64,000 nt of DNA from Thermoactinomyces mirandus (GCF_013868055.1 NZ_JACEOL010000006.1:1-64000), one strand, 5' to 3'. Counted from the first letter of the stretch, positions 28,754-38,294 are shown. Notes: a model not told the origin generated them from the letters alone. Numbers and translations: made by a program.

Positions 28754-31534
28754 TTAACCTTCCACATTCAGGGCATCGGCAAAGTTTTCTTCGACAATGG
28801 TTGCACAGCGGTCACAGAGCGTGGGATGTTTTGCGTGTTTGCCTACCGATGGCGAAATCATCCAGCAACGTTCGCATTTTTCGCCTTCAGCCACATGGAC
28901 GGCTACTTTCACTTTTTCCTCATCCGATACACCGGAAGAAGGTTTATTCAGGGTTACACCTGACACAATAAAGAGTTGATCCAAATCACTGACAGATTCA
29001 AGCAAGGGTCCGGCCTCAGGGCTTGGCGTCAATTCAACCGCAGCGCCAAGCGAATTTCCGATCAATTTTGCTGCCCGGGCTTCTTCCAGATTTTTTAATA
29101 CGATATCACGAATGGAAAGCAGCTGATTCCATTTTTGCTCCAGACTGTCATCCAGCCATTCCTCATAAACGACAGGGAAGTCGCAAAGCTGGACACTGAT
29201 CTCTTCCACAGCCGGAACATATTTCCACACTTCATCTGCGGTATGCGGCAAAATCGGACTGATGATTTTTACCAGTGACAGCAATGTTTCATACAAAACC
29301 GTTTGCGCAGAACGGCGAACTTTGGCATTCGTCGGCAGTACATACAACCGGTCTTTTAAGACATCCAAATAGAATTGGCTTAAAAACACGGTGCAAAAAT
29401 GATGGACATGATAATAAACATGATGGAAATCATATTCGTCATAAGCCTTGGTTACACGTTTCACCAAATGCTGCAATTTGATCAGCGCAAAACGGTCCAG
29501 TTCCGTCAATTCGCTGACGCTGATCCGATCTGACTCCGGTTGAAAATCCTTCAGGTTTCCCAGCAGGAAGCGGAATGTATTTCTGATTTTCCGATATGCT
29601 TCAGCGGTCTGTTTCAGAATGTCATCGGAAATGCGCACATCGGCCTGATAGTCGGACGAAGCAACCCACAGGCGCAAAATATCGGCTCCGTACTGTTTGA
29701 TCACTTTGGCAGGAGCGATAACATTTCCCAACGACTTCGACATTTTCCGTCCTTCCCCATCCAGGGTAAAGCCGTGGCTCAGCACCTCTTTATAAGGAGC
29801 CTTTCCTTTTGTCGCCACAGCTGTTGACAGAGAAGAGTTGAACCATCCGCGATACTGGTCCGAACCCTCCAGATACATGCTTGCCGGCCAGGTTAATTCT
29901 TCCCGCTGGGTCAGCACGGCCCGGTGGCTGCTTCCGGAATCAAACCAGACATCCATCGTATCGGTTTCTTTCCGGAACGCCTGGTGTCCGCACTCCGAGC
30001 AGGACTGGTTTGGAGGCAGCAGCTCTTCAACCGGTTTGGCGTACCATACCGAAGAGCCATGTTTGGCAAACAGATTGGCAATATACTCAATCGTCTCTTC
30101 CGTAATATGCGGATGACCGCATTTTTTGCAGTAAAAGATTGGCAGGGGAACACCCCAGATCCGTTGCCGGGAAATACACCAGTCTCCACGGTCGGCAATC
30201 ATGTTGTGAATCCTTGTTTCTCCCCAGGATGGAGTCCATTTGACGCGTTTGATTTCTTCCAGCATTTCCTGGCGAAAACCGTCAACGGAAGCAAACCATT
30301 GTTCCGTGGCGCGGAAGATTACCGGTTTTTTCGTGCGCCAGTCATGAGGATACTGGTGGGTAATGAAAGTCAATTTTAACAAACAACCGGCTTCCTCCAG
30401 CTTTTCTGTCACTTTTTTGTTGGCATCCTCATAAAACAATCCTTCAAACCCAGGCGCCTGTTCAGTCATCCGTCCTTTTTCATCCACCGGACAAAGCACA
30501 CCCAGATTATACTTTTGGCCAATGTAAAAGTCTTCTTCCCCATGTCCCGGTGCGGTATGAACACAACCCGTTCCGGCATCCAGCGTAACATGGTCACCAA
30601 AAACAATCGGGCTTTCCCGGTCATAGAATGGATGACGGCAGACAACTCCGGCCAAATCGGTTCCTTTCATGACGGAAAGGACTTGGTAATCAGAAATTCC
30701 GATCGTTTCCATCACTTGAGACAGCAGTTCTTTTGCCAACAGGAATTTGCGCCCGTCTGTTTCCACCAGACAGTATTCAAAGTCTTCATTCAGGGCAATG
30801 CCCAGGTTGGCCGGAATGGTCCAGGGAGTGGTTGTCCAAATGACCAGATACGTATTTTCTTCCGGAATCACCCCGTTTCCGTTTTTTACCGGAAAGGAAA
30901 CGTAAATCGATGCGGAACGCTTGTCACGGTATTCAATTTCCGCCTCCGCCAGTGCCGTTTCCGAAGAAGGAGACCAGTAAATGGATTTCATGCCCCGGTA
31001 AATATGCCCTTTTTTCACCATTTCACCAAACACACGAATCTGCTCTGCTTCATATTCCGGTTTCAGGGTGAGATAGGGATTGTTCCAGTCACCACGAACG
31101 CCAAGCCGTTTAAACTGTTCCTTTTGCTTGTTGACAAACGATAATGCATAGTCTTTGCACATTTCGCGGAATTTGACAGGATCCACTTTTTTGCGGTCCA
31201 CTTTCTTTTTGCTGACAACGGCATGCTCAATCGGCAAACCATGGGTATCCCATCCAGGGACATAGGGAGCATGGTAACCTTTCATCGATTTATATCTGAC
31301 AATGAAATCTTTCAGTGATTTATTCAAGGCATGGCCGATATGCAGATCGCCATTGGCGTAAGGAGGCCCGTCATGCAGGACAAAAGACGGGGCTCCATTC
31401 CGTTTTTTCAGTACCTGCCCGTAAATATCGATTTCCTCCCACCATTTTTGCATTTCCGGTTCGCGGTTTGGCAAATTTCCGCGCATGGGGAAAGCGGTTT
31501 TCGGGAGATTCAATGTTTTCCCGTAATCAGACAT
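28754..31534 (-). CDS. ileS: Isoleucyl-tRNA synthetase
   Basis: A 926-residue class I aminoacyl-tRNA synthetase. HIGH is at residues 65-68 and KMSKS lies in [11 protein letters not shown] (about 597-601). A CP1 editing domain sits between, and the C-terminal zinc-binding CERC...CDRC segment (about 890-912) identifies the bacterial type 1 enzyme, which is normally mupirocin-sensitive. The start ATG follows AAGGAG with nine bases spacing. Expression is controlled by the upstream Ile-specific T-box. It is transcribed alone, downstream of divIVA. Confidence 0.97.
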   Translation of the reverse strand: MSDYGKTLNLPKTAFPMRGNLPNREPEMQKWWEEIDIYGQVLKKRNGAPSFVLHDGPPYANGDLHIGHALNKSLKDFIVRYKSMKGYHAPYVPGWDTHGLPIEHAVVSKKKVDRKKVDPVKFREMCKDYALSFVNKQKEQFKRLGVRGDWNNPYLTLKPEYEAEQIRVFGEMVKKGHIYRGMKSIYWSPSSETALAEAEIEYRDKRSASIYVSFPVKNGNGVIPEENTYLVIWTTTPWTIPANLGIALNEDFEYCLVETDGRKFLLAKELLSQVMETIGISDYQVLSVMKGTDLAGVVCRHPFYDRESPIVFGDHVTLDAGTGCVHTAPGHGEEDFYIGQKYNLGVLCPVDEKGRMTEQAPGFEGLFYEDANKKVTEKLEEAGCLLKLTFITHQYPHDWRTKKPVIFRATEQWFASVDGFRQEMLEEIKRVKWTPSWGETRIHNMIADRGDWCISRQRIWGVPLPIFYCKKCGHPHITEETIEYIANLFAKHGSSVWYAKPVEELLPPNQSCSECGHQAFRKETDTMDVWFDSGSSHRAVLTQREELTWPASMYLEGSDQYRGWFNSSLSTAVATKGKAPYKEVLSHGFTLDGEGRKMSKSLGNVIAPAKVIKQYGADILRLWVASSDYQADVRISDDILKQTAEAYRKIRNTFRFLLGNLKDFQPESDRISVSELTELDRFALIKLQHLVKRVTKAYDEYDFHHVYYHVHHFCTVFLSQFYLDVLKDRLYVLPTNAKVRRSAQTVLYETLLSLVKIISPILPHTADEVWKYVPAVEEISVQLCDFPVVYEEWLDDSLEQKWNQLLSIRDIVLKNLEEARAAKLIGNSLGAAVELTPSPEAGPLLESVSDLDQLFIVSGVTLNKPSSGVSDEEKVKVAVHVAEGEKCERCWMISPSVGKHAKHPTLCDRCATIVEENFADALNVEG

Positions 31535-31585
31535 TTTGAATCACTCCTTTATGTAAAACATGAACCAAGACTTTGTTTTAAACAT

Positions 31586-31830
31586 AAAAAAACCTTCTTC
31601 ATCCTCTAGGGACGAGAAGGTATCCCGCGGTACCACCCTACTGGCTTCGAATCCTTTGCTTGATTGGAAACAAAGCCTCTCTACCATCCTTAACGTGGAT
31701 GACGCGGTCGACCTTACTCTGTTTCAGGTGACGGTTCCAGGGTGATATTCGACAGAAACTCGGATTAGGCTTACACCATCCCTAATTCGCTGAACACGAG
31801 TTTATCTATCTACTCTTCCCTTTCCTAACC
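31586..31830 (-). promoter_or_regulatory. Ile-specific T-box riboswitch
   Basis: The leader of ileS contains the T-box core AGGGTGGTACCGCGG (31625-31639) and a terminator whose arms ACCTTCTCGTCC and GGATGAAGAAGGT (31592-31621) are followed by seven T. Stem I includes GAATATCACC, where AUC (complement of 31744-31746) followed by A is the isoleucine specifier. Uncharged tRNA-Ile would pair with the specifier and the T-box bulge and switch the leader to antitermination. Confidence 0.93.
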
Positions 31831-31879
31831 TTTAGCCATAATTTTCTTCTGCTGATCATCCAGAACATAGACATGTCCA

Positions 31880-32746
31880 TTAAAACATCGCTTTTTTCTT
31901 CAGTTTTCTTGAAGTCCTGCGCAACTCGCGGCGCGGTTCATCTTCTTCATAATAGGAAGATGCGGCTACTTCATCCATGACTGTAGTATCATCCATCTTA
32001 TTCATGCTGCTGAAATCCTGATATTCCTGGGTACTGAAGTCCTGATACCCCTGGGTGGCAAAATCCTGATACTCTTGTGTGGCCTGATCCATCAACAAGT
32101 CGGACTGGTTATGTTCGGCATGTTTCTCCAGCTTTTTCCCCTGTTCCTCCAGGCCAGCCTCCAACTCTTCCAGAGATTCCCAATCGGAGTTTTCCAGGAT
32201 ATCAAGATGGGATTGTACCAATGTGCGGAAACGCGCACGATATACGGTTGCTTTCTGTTTCAGATCAAGCAGCTCGCTGTGTACGGCACGTGCTTTTTGC
32301 AAGGCATCGTTGATAATGCGGTCGGCATTTTTCTCGGCTTCCTGAACAATCAACTCGGCTTCCTTTTTTGCATTCAGGCGAACTTCTTCCGCCACTTCCT
32401 GGGCGACCCGAATCGACTTGTGAATGCTTTGCTCCATGGATGACAACGCCTGCGGAGAAGGTTGCACCTGCATCGGTTCCGGATAGCGTTGCATCGTTTG
32501 CGGAGCGGGAGCCGGCGGCTGCTGAATTTCCTGTGGACCGCTTTGGAACATCGTTTCGCTTTCCATCAAACGTTCTACTTCCGCCTGAAGCTCTTCCACC
32601 TGTTGTTCAAGTTCCAGCTTTTCCCGGGTAAGCAGTTCGAAATCCTTGATGATCTGGTCAAGAAAATCGTTTACTTCATCAACATCATATCCCCGGAAAG
32701 ATCTTTTGAACTCTTTATTGTGTATATCTAAAGGTGTTAACGGCAT
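31880..32746 (-). CDS. divIVA: DivIVA cell-pole and division-site protein
   Basis: A 288-residue coiled-coil protein that binds negatively curved membrane at division sites and poles, recruiting Min and chromosome-anchoring proteins. The N-terminal MPLTPLDIHNKEFKRSFRGY membrane-binding domain is followed by a coiled coil (about 30-65), a Pro/Gln-rich linker (70-100) and a second long coiled coil (100-210). The C-terminal extension is unusual: three tandem 8-residue units of the form TQEYQDFx (32009-32080), then an acidic and basic tail. The ATG at 32746 matches the family start and sits eight bases after AGGAGG. B. subtilis DivIVA is much shorter (about 164 residues). Confidence 0.93.
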   Translation of the reverse strand: MPLTPLDIHNKEFKRSFRGYDVDEVNDFLDQIIKDFELLTREKLELEQQVEELQAEVERLMESETMFQSGPQEIQQPPAPAPQTMQRYPEPMQVQPSPQALSSMEQSIHKSIRVAQEVAEEVRLNAKKEAELIVQEAEKNADRIINDALQKARAVHSELLDLKQKATVYRARFRTLVQSHLDILENSDWESLEELEAGLEEQGKKLEKHAEHNQSDLLMDQATQEYQDFATQGYQDFSTQEYQDFSSMNKMDDTTVMDEVAASSYYEEDEPRRELRRTSRKLKKKAMF

Positions 32747-32851
32747 CATTCGCACCTCCTAGAAAAATTGCATTCTTTTCTATTCGACAATATTACCAGA
32801 TATCCTTCCGGATTACTATAAGCACTATATAAATAGAACTTTCCCTCAAAT

Positions 32852-33629
32852 CTAAGTAATTAGCTTAATCCATATTCTCCCTTTTTTGCCATGTCCTTCA
32901 ACAGCTTCTACAACCGTGCGTCCAAATCCTCTCAGGGAGATCAAGTCACCAGGTGCAATCGGGCAATCCGGTTTATCCACTAATTTCCAGTTCACTTTGC
33001 ATTTGCCGCTTTTTACCAAGGACGATGCCTTTGTTCTAGAGATCCGATAACCTTCCGACAAAACCGCATCCACACGCAACGAGGCCACAGAAACTGTTCG
33101 GATCCTTATGTTCTGTTCGGGAAGAGCCAGTTCAGGGCGAGTAATCTTTCTTATACTAACACGATGGCGTCCGACTTGTCCAATGTTGGCAGACAGGTAA
33201 TCCTCCATCTCACTGGCGACAATGATGTCACTACCCTTATTGTGCGGAATGATATCTCCCAATATATTCCTTTTGATTCCCAATCCCAGCACGGCACCCA
33301 GAACGTCCCGGTGTTCCAGGCGTTTCATTCCGATGGCTTCCAGGCGTAAACAGCTTATGTTAAATGAATCTGGACTTACAGCATAACAGTAGTCAGGTGC
33401 GATTATGGCCCGTTTTCACTCGGCTTCCTCATAACCCCCATCCGTCAGAAAAACCAGATTGGGATCCCGCTGTACAATGGAGGCAAGAATTGCAACTTTT
33501 CCAGGATCAAGAAAAGACGTCAGTATCAGCTGTTTTTTTTGCGGATGCGCGCTCAACATAGTCCAGTGAACGCTCCACAAAAGGATATTCTTCCGAACGA
33601 AAGTGCATGAATATGTTTTGTTTGCTCAT
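32852..33629 (-). pseudogene. ylmH: ylmH, S4-domain ribosome rescue factor, broken by frameshift and stop
   Basis: The intact C-terminal 158 codons contain the S4 RNA-binding domain (VDAVLSEGYRISRTKASSLV). Upstream the frame continues through an in-frame TGA (33416-33418) where the family has a residue in EAER-KRA, then needs a one-base deletion in a run of eight A (33533-33540) to join the N-terminal MSKQNIFMHFRSEEYPFVER segment starting at ATG 33629. With both repairs the protein is a normal YlmH of about 258 residues. YlmH works with RqcH on stalled 50S subunits in B. subtilis. The nonsense codon makes true decay more likely than a single read error; a truncated S4 fragment could still be made from ATG 33328. 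Confidence 0.85.
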
Positions 33630-33636
33630 GATCCGT

Positions 33637-33897
33637 CTACAAGACCCAACTGATTACAGTAAATAATCCCATTTCCACATAATGAAGGACAAACAGCGCC
33701 AGGATCGGAGATAAATCCAATCCGACAATCGGGGGAATGAAACGCCGAAACACACTCAGATAAGGTTCGGACAACTTCTCCAGCAGCGTGCCAACCGGTG
33801 TACCCCTGAAATTGGGAAACCACGATGACAAAATGTATATAATGAGCACAATATAATAAATCATGAACAATTTGTCGACGATGCTGTAAATAATCAT
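33637..33897 (-). CDS. ylmG: YggT-family membrane protein
   Basis: An 86-residue small membrane protein with two hydrophobic helices around the conserved EPYLSVFRRFIPPI loop. Homologues are linked to cell division, envelope stability and, in plastids, nucleoid partition; the molecular role is unknown. ATG 33897 gives the family N-terminus MIIYSIV; GTG 33906, three codons earlier and just after the sepF stop, is an alternative that has GAGG only four bases away. It sits between sepF and the broken ylmH. Confidence 0.9.
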   Translation of the reverse strand: MIIYSIVDKLFMIYYIVLIIYILSSWFPNFRGTPVGTLLEKLSEPYLSVFRRFIPPIVGLDLSPILALFVLHYVEMGLFTVISWVL

Positions 33898-33907
33898 TCG
33901 TGTCACT

Positions 33908-34324
33908 TCACCTCAAATCTCTAGCCTCTTCTTCACTCAAAATGTCTGTGATCGTTCCCTGAATATCCACGTTGGCCGGTGTACAGATAAAAATGTTGTT
34001 ACCCAGCTTTTGAATGTTTCCTCCTAAAGCATATACTGTCCCGCTCAAAAAGTCGATAATTCTTAATCCCTGGTCGCGACGGACTAACTGGAGATTGACA
34101 ACAACAGGACGATGGCTTTTGAGGTGATCCGCAATTTCTGGTGACTCTTCATAAGTGCGCGGTTCAAACAGCACCATGCGGATATTTTTCTGCGTATGCA
34201 ATGAAACGATGTTGCTGCGCCCCTTGTTTGATGAAGCGGATTCACGTTCTTCCTCCACTTCCTCATCATATAACTCATCATCGTTCACACCAAAAAAGCC
34301 CATGATTCGGTCCATCAATGTCAT
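33908..34324 (-). CDS. sepF: SepF cell division protein
   Basis: A 138-residue FtsZ-binding protein that assembles into rings, anchors Z-filaments to the membrane and bundles them. The N-terminal amphipathic helix (MTLMDRIMGFFG) is the membrane anchor; an acidic linker follows; the C-terminal SepF domain (about 50-138) includes PRTYEESPEIADHL and DFLSGTVYALGG. Start ATG has GGAGG nine bases upstream. It lies in the conserved ylmC-ylmD-ylmE-sepF-ylmG cluster, far from ftsZ itself as in B. subtilis. Confidence 0.95.
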   Translation of the reverse strand: MTLMDRIMGFFGVNDDELYDEEVEEERESASSNKGRSNIVSLHTQKNIRMVLFEPRTYEESPEIADHLKSHRPVVVNLQLVRRDQGLRIIDFLSGTVYALGGNIQKLGNNIFICTPANVDIQGTITDILSEEEARDLR

Positions 34325-34348
34325 AGGAAATCGCCTCCTGAACCAAGG

Positions 34349-35047
34349 CTACCTACCCCGTTTGCCACCTCCTACCAATACGGAACCCAAGCGAACCCAT
34401 GTCGCCCCTTCTTCAATAGCAATTTCAAAATCTTGGGACATGCCCATTGACAAATGAGGAACTCGTAAACGGGGTCTTAACCGTTGTAATTTTCCTTGCA
34501 ATCGTTTCAATTCTCGAAAGACAGGCCTCACTTCTTCCGGGTCGTTCGCAATAGGTGCCATAGTCATCAGGCCTACTATCTCAATAGTAGATAAATTCGC
34601 CACTTCACAGGCAAACTCTTCTAATTCCTGCGGAGAAATTCCATATTTTGATTCTTCTCCGGAAACATTTACTTGCAAAAAACAGCGCTGCGGCGGATAT
34701 CCTCCTGCCGCTACACGGCGGTCGATCTCTTCAGCCAGCGAAAAACGGTCCAGCGAATGAATATAGGCAAAACGGCCAACAACATCCTTTACCTTTCTTC
34801 GCTGCAAGTGTCCGATAAAATGCCAGGTTCCGCGGTCGCCCAGTTCTTCCCATTTTGGGAGAGCATTTTGCACCCTGTTTTCACCAATGTGTTGCAAACC
34901 CAAATCGAGAATGTTCCTGGTACCTTCAATATCCAGATACTTCGTAACGGCAAGTACATTTACCTCTCCCGGATTCCGGCCGGACCGGAAGCATGCCTGT
35001 TCAATCCGCTGTTTTACATTTTCCCATCGATAAGCAAATTCGTTCAT
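34349..35047 (-). CDS. ylmE: YggS/YlmE-family PLP homeostasis protein
   Basis: A 232-residue alanine-racemase N-terminal-domain protein that binds pyridoxal 5'-phosphate and affects PLP and amino acid balance. The PLP-lysine lies in VLAVTKYLD (about residue 30); HFIGHLQRRK and LSMGMSQDFEIA are typical conserved segments. An upstream ATG at 35077 would overlap ylmD by 22 bases; ATG 35047, preceded by AAAGGCAGGA, is preferred and begins after the ylmD stop. Confidence 0.92.
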   Translation of the reverse strand: MNEFAYRWENVKQRIEQACFRSGRNPGEVNVLAVTKYLDIEGTRNILDLGLQHIGENRVQNALPKWEELGDRGTWHFIGHLQRRKVKDVVGRFAYIHSLDRFSLAEEIDRRVAAGGYPPQRCFLQVNVSGEESKYGISPQELEEFACEVANLSTIEIVGLMTMAPIANDPEEVRPVFRELKRLQGKLQRLRPRLRVPHLSMGMSQDFEIAIEEGATWVRLGSVLVGGGKRGR

Positions 35048-35055
35048 TCCTGCCT

Positions 35056-35877
35056 TTATTCCTTCTTTCCGATCCATGCAACCATCCTTCCTGTTTCCCC
35101 GTGATCCCGGCGATGGGAATAAAAGTAGTCCTCATCACAGCTTGTACACCATTTGGATACAAGGATATGCTGTGATTTCATACCTGATTTTTCCAATATT
35201 TTGGCGTTTGCTTTTTTCAGATCCAGCTGCCAGCGGCCTGGAATATAACTTTTCGCAACCTCATGCAAAGCTTTTTGATCAGCCAGGATCTTTTCCAGCG
35301 GCCGTATGACGCGTTCATCCACCTCGTAACAGCAAGGGCCGATGGAAGGCCCGATTGCGGCACGGATTTCCCCAACATCGGCTCCCATTTCCTGCAAACA
35401 GGAAACTACGTTTTGGCCGATTCCCCCCACGGTTCCTTTCCAGCCAGCATGGGCAACTCCAATCCAGTCGATATCGGGGGCATAGAAATAAAGAGGGGTA
35501 CAGTCGGCAAAGTAGGCAGCCAGTAAAAGATCCGTTTCGCCTGTAATCATTCCGTCCGTATCCTGAACGGCCGTTTCGCGCATATCTTTTCCAGCTCCCT
35601 TCTGCCCGCCATCAACGGCCTGGACATGAACTCCATGCACCTGTTCACCACTTGTCCAGGCAGAAAAAGGCATTTTCAGCAGAGACGCCAGTTTCTTCCG
35701 GTTGGAGAGCACCCGTTCAGGCTGGTCGCCCACATGAAAGGCATAATTCCTGCAATTCATATCTTCCCTTTTATTTCGAGCACTAAAACCCACTGTCAGA
35801 TGGGGAAACGCATTTTCCCATTCTTCAATCACAAAATAAGGAACATCCTTTTCAGCCTGAAATTTAAATGGTTCCAT
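35056..35877 (-). CDS. ylmD: YlmD/YfiH-family laccase-domain purine nucleoside phosphorylase
   Basis: A 273-residue protein of the DUF152/CNF1-YfiH fold. Homologues were first called polyphenol oxidases and later shown to act as purine nucleoside phosphorylase/adenosine deaminase with zinc. The metal-site residues are visible in GEQVHGVHV, AAYFADCTPLYFY and GVAHAGWKGTVGGI (His-Cys-His arrangement). ATG 35877 after GGGAGGGAG is chosen over a longer frame. It is followed closely by ylmE. Confidence 0.9.
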   Translation of the reverse strand: MEPFKFQAEKDVPYFVIEEWENAFPHLTVGFSARNKREDMNCRNYAFHVGDQPERVLSNRKKLASLLKMPFSAWTSGEQVHGVHVQAVDGGQKGAGKDMRETAVQDTDGMITGETDLLLAAYFADCTPLYFYAPDIDWIGVAHAGWKGTVGGIGQNVVSCLQEMGADVGEIRAAIGPSIGPCCYEVDERVIRPLEKILADQKALHEVAKSYIPGRWQLDLKKANAKILEKSGMKSQHILVSKWCTSCDEDYFYSHRRDHGETGRMVAWIGKKE

Positions 35878-35930
35878 ACACTCCCTCCCTTCGTACCATA
35901 TTACCACAATTTCCTAACTGAACAAATAGG

Positions 35931-36230
35931 TTAACGCTGGTCCTGTTCATCGGAAAACATATATGCCGGATGGGATTCTGAAAACGGAATCTGTTCGCGG
36001 GCATCCAGCCTGACAAGGATAACATCGGACCCAATCTTGACGATTTGGCGCCATGGAATTACCCATTCATGCCCTCCGGAAACAAGCCCGAACCACTTGC
36101 TTTCTCCCGGAACTACGATGGCGCGAATCGCTCCCCGGCGCAAATCCAGTTCCAGATCATATATCTGCCCCAGTTTGCGGCCATCTGCGATATTTACGAC
36201 ATCTTTCGCCTGTAACTCCGAAATTTTCAT
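35931..36230 (-). CDS. ylmC: PRC-barrel protein YlmC/YmxH
   Basis: A 99-residue small PRC-barrel protein common next to sigG in spore formers; function unknown. The sequence MKISELQAKDVVNIADGRKLG and the following short beta-strands are typical of the family. ATG 36230 has GGAGG ten bases upstream. It starts the ylmCDE-sepF-ylmG cluster. Confidence 0.88.
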   Translation of the reverse strand: MKISELQAKDVVNIADGRKLGQIYDLELDLRRGAIRAIVVPGESKWFGLVSGGHEWVIPWRQIVKIGSDVILVRLDAREQIPFSESHPAYMFSDEQDQR

Positions 36231-36300
36231 ATGAAGGATGCCTCCGTCCATTTCAATTTATTTTATATATATGTCTGACGGGTCGAAAATGTATAAGAAA

Positions 36301-36330
36301 TAATCACTTCCCCATTTTTGGGAAAGTGAC
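36301..36330 (-). terminator. Hairpin between a remnant ORF and ylmC
   Basis: TCACTT-CCC pairs with GGG-AAGTGA (36304-36329) with one mismatch and an A-rich loop, followed on the minus strand by TTATTTCTTAT. It directly follows the stop codon of the small reading frame at 36335-36513. Confidence 0.45.
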
Positions 36331-36334
36331 TGTT

Positions 36335-36513
36335 TCATTCGGCAGCCCTTTTAACTGCATCAACAATCGCAGTATTTTGGATTTCCGTCATTTTTCCCCA
36401 CCGTTTGTACAGGTTTGTTTCAATCTCTTTCTGTTGCTGGCGATATAGTTTCAGTTCTCCCAGGAAACTGATCAAGCAGTTTTGTTCTTGTACTGATCGT
36501 TAACCAGGTCCAT
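36335..36513 (-). pseudogene. Possible small coding remnant between sigG and ylmC
   Basis: A 54-codon open frame ends at TGA 36335-36337 and encodes a coherent, helical, basic segment (for example LGELKLYRQQQKEIE and VDAVKRAAE). It has no start codon of its own; one base inserted in the AAAA run near 36483 would connect it to an upstream frame with ATG 36513 (MDLVNDQYKNK). A terminator-like hairpin follows immediately. Not recognised; it may be a decayed or mis-sequenced short gene. Confidence 0.3.
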
Positions 36514-36644
36514 CCGCTGCCTGCTTGGTAAGCCGATATCTCTACTTTTCAAATCATTGTTATAATTAAGATCTATGGATTAAATATTTATTTATAATAA
36601 ATCTTGAAAAATAAACCTTTAGTACGAAATTCGTTCTTTTATTA

Positions 36645-36683
36645 TTAAAAAAAGCTTGCCATCTGATCGGAACGGGCAAGCTT
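36645..36683 (-). terminator. sigG terminator
   Basis: A 9-bp stem AAGCTTGCC/GGCAAGCTT (36652-36683) followed by seven T on the minus strand, 11 bases after the sigG stop. Confidence 0.88.
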
Positions 36684-36693
36684 CGCATTTATT

Positions 36694-37470
36694 TCAATTA
36701 ATGAATTTATTCATTTGTTGAATTGCCGCTTTTTCCAACCGCGAAACCTGTGCCTGGGAAATACCGATTTCCTCGGCGACTTCCATTTGTGTTTTCCCTT
36801 CGAAAAAGCGCATCGATAAGATCATTTTTTCCCTGTCATTCAACTTGTTCATCGCTTCTTTCAAGGCGATTTCCTCGATCCACTGCATATCTTTCGTTTT
36901 CTCGTCACTCAGCTGATCCATGACAAAAATGGGATCACCGCCATCCTGATACACGGGTTCAAACAATGAAACGGGATCCTGAATGGCATCCAGCGCAAAA
37001 ACGACGTCTTCTTTCGGAACATTCATCGCTTCGGATATCTCATAAATGGTTGGCTCGCGCGAATACCGGTTTGTCAGCTGGTCGCGAACCTGGAGTGCTT
37101 TGTAGGCAATGTCCCTCAAGGACCGCGAAACGCGAATCGGATTGTTATCCCGCAGATACCGCCTGATCTCACCGATAATCATTGGCACTGCATAGGTGGA
37201 AAATTTTACGTTCTGACTGAGGTCAAAGTTATCAATGGCTTTCATCAGGCCAATGCAGCCAACCTGAAACAAATCGTCCACACATTCCCCACGGTTGTTG
37301 AACCGTTGGATCACGCTTAAAACCAGGCGCAGATTCCCGTTTACCAGTTTCTGACGCACCTTTTGATCTCCAGCCTGAAACTTCTGGAACAGGACACGCA
37401 TTTCCTTGTTTTTTAGTACTGGAAGTTTTGATGTATCCACACCGCAAATTTCCACTTTGTTTCGTGCCAT
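36694..37470 (-). CDS. sigG: RNA polymerase sporulation sigma factor SigG
   Basis: A 258-residue sigma-70-type factor that directs late forespore transcription after engulfment. Region 2 is visible in LRLVLSVIQRFNNRGECVDDLFQVG and YAVPMIIGEIRRYLRDNNPIRVSRS; region 4 ends with the helix-turn-helix EIGISQAQVSRLEKAAI. N-terminus MARNKVEICGVDTSKLPVL is characteristic of SigG. GGAGGAGAATTTGTC precedes the ATG, but this site lies in a long hairpin. A CATTCTA element at 37535-37541 (minus strand) resembles a sigma-F/G -10 sequence without a convincing -35. The gene follows sigE, from which read-through is expected. Confidence 0.97.
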   Translation of the reverse strand: MARNKVEICGVDTSKLPVLKNKEMRVLFQKFQAGDQKVRQKLVNGNLRLVLSVIQRFNNRGECVDDLFQVGCIGLMKAIDNFDLSQNVKFSTYAVPMIIGEIRRYLRDNNPIRVSRSLRDIAYKALQVRDQLTNRYSREPTIYEISEAMNVPKEDVVFALDAIQDPVSLFEPVYQDGGDPIFVMDQLSDEKTKDMQWIEEIALKEAMNKLNDREKMILSMRFFEGKTQMEVAEEIGISQAQVSRLEKAAIQQMNKFIN

Positions 37471-37478
37471 GACAAATT

Positions 37479-37524
37479 CTCCTCCTCAGGATGGAACTAA
37501 ATTACAGTATGTCCTGAGAAGGAG
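37479..37524 (-). promoter_or_regulatory. Hairpin sequestering the sigG ribosome-binding site
   Basis: In the sigE-sigG gap CTCCTTCTCAGGA pairs with TCCTGAGGAGGAG almost perfectly (one mismatch, 20-base loop). The second arm contains the sigG Shine-Dalgarno sequence, so transcripts coming through from sigE should translate sigG poorly. There is no U-tract, arguing against a terminator. Confidence 0.6.
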
Positions 37525-37544
37525 AATTTATAATTAGAATGAAA

Positions 37545-38267
37545 TTAAACCATTTTATTGAATTCTTTACGCAATCTCTTAATAATTCTTTTTTCAAGAC
37601 GAGAAATATAAGATTGGGAGATTCCCAACAAATCGGCTACATCCTTCTGTGTTTTTTCTTCTCCCCCATCCAGTCCGAACCGCAGAACCATGATTTTCCG
37701 TTCCCGATCTGATAGATTTGACAAGGCGGTACGCAGGATTTTTTTATCCACCTCATCCTCGATATCCCGGTAAATGGTATCATTTTCGGTACCCAGTACA
37801 TCGGACAACAACAGTTCATTTCCATCCCAGTCTGTATTAAGCGGTTCATCAAACGAAACTTCAGACCGGATTTTGTTGTTGCGGCGCAAAAACATCAAAA
37901 TCTCGTTTTCAATGCACCGGGACGCATAAGTAGCCAGTTTGATCTTTTTCGTCGGATCAAAGGTGTTTACTGCTTTAATCAGACCGATTGTCCCGATCGA
38001 TACCAGGTCTTCGATATGGATACCGGTATTTTCAAACTTTCTGGCAATATAAACCACCAGCCGCAGATTCCGCTCGATCAGGATGGCTCTGACCGCCGAT
38101 TCTCCGCTCGGGAGACGCTTCAGCAAGTGCGCTTCTTCTTCCCGGGAAAGTGGCGGTGGCAAGGCTTCGCTTCCTCCAATGTAATAAATTTCTTCTCCTT
38201 TTACTCCAAGATGAAATAAAAGACGATACCAAAAAATCTGAAAAACAATTTTCCATTTGGCAAACAT
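37545..38267 (-). CDS. sigE: RNA polymerase sporulation sigma factor SigE (pro-form)
   Basis: A 240-residue mother-cell sigma factor made as an inactive precursor. The hydrophobic/amphipathic N-terminal pro-sequence (about 27 residues, [14 protein letters not shown]) is removed by SpoIIGA just before [17 protein letters not shown]. Regions 2 ([31 protein letters not shown]) and 4 ([16 protein letters not shown]) are intact. The first ATG is only one base after GGGAGGT, so the second ATG (38267) is preferred. It lies 27 bases downstream of its activating protease gene. Confidence 0.97.
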   Translation of the reverse strand: MFAKWKIVFQIFWYRLLFHLGVKGEEIYYIGGSEALPPPLSREEEAHLLKRLPSGESAVRAILIERNLRLVVYIARKFENTGIHIEDLVSIGTIGLIKAVNTFDPTKKIKLATYASRCIENEILMFLRRNNKIRSEVSFDEPLNTDWDGNELLLSDVLGTENDTIYRDIEDEVDKKILRTALSNLSDRERKIMVLRFGLDGGEEKTQKDVADLLGISQSYISRLEKRIIKRLRKEFNKMV

Positions 38268-38294
38268 GCCCATACCTCCCTTTCTTGCTTGGAT

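Noticed and set aside
33364-33561. Plus-strand frame across the ylmH 5' region
   Set aside because: Antisense shadow of the broken ylmH coding sequence; no signals.
37535-37541. CATTCTA as a sigma-G promoter for sigG
   Set aside because: No acceptable -35 element at the right distance; mentioned only as a possibility under sigG.
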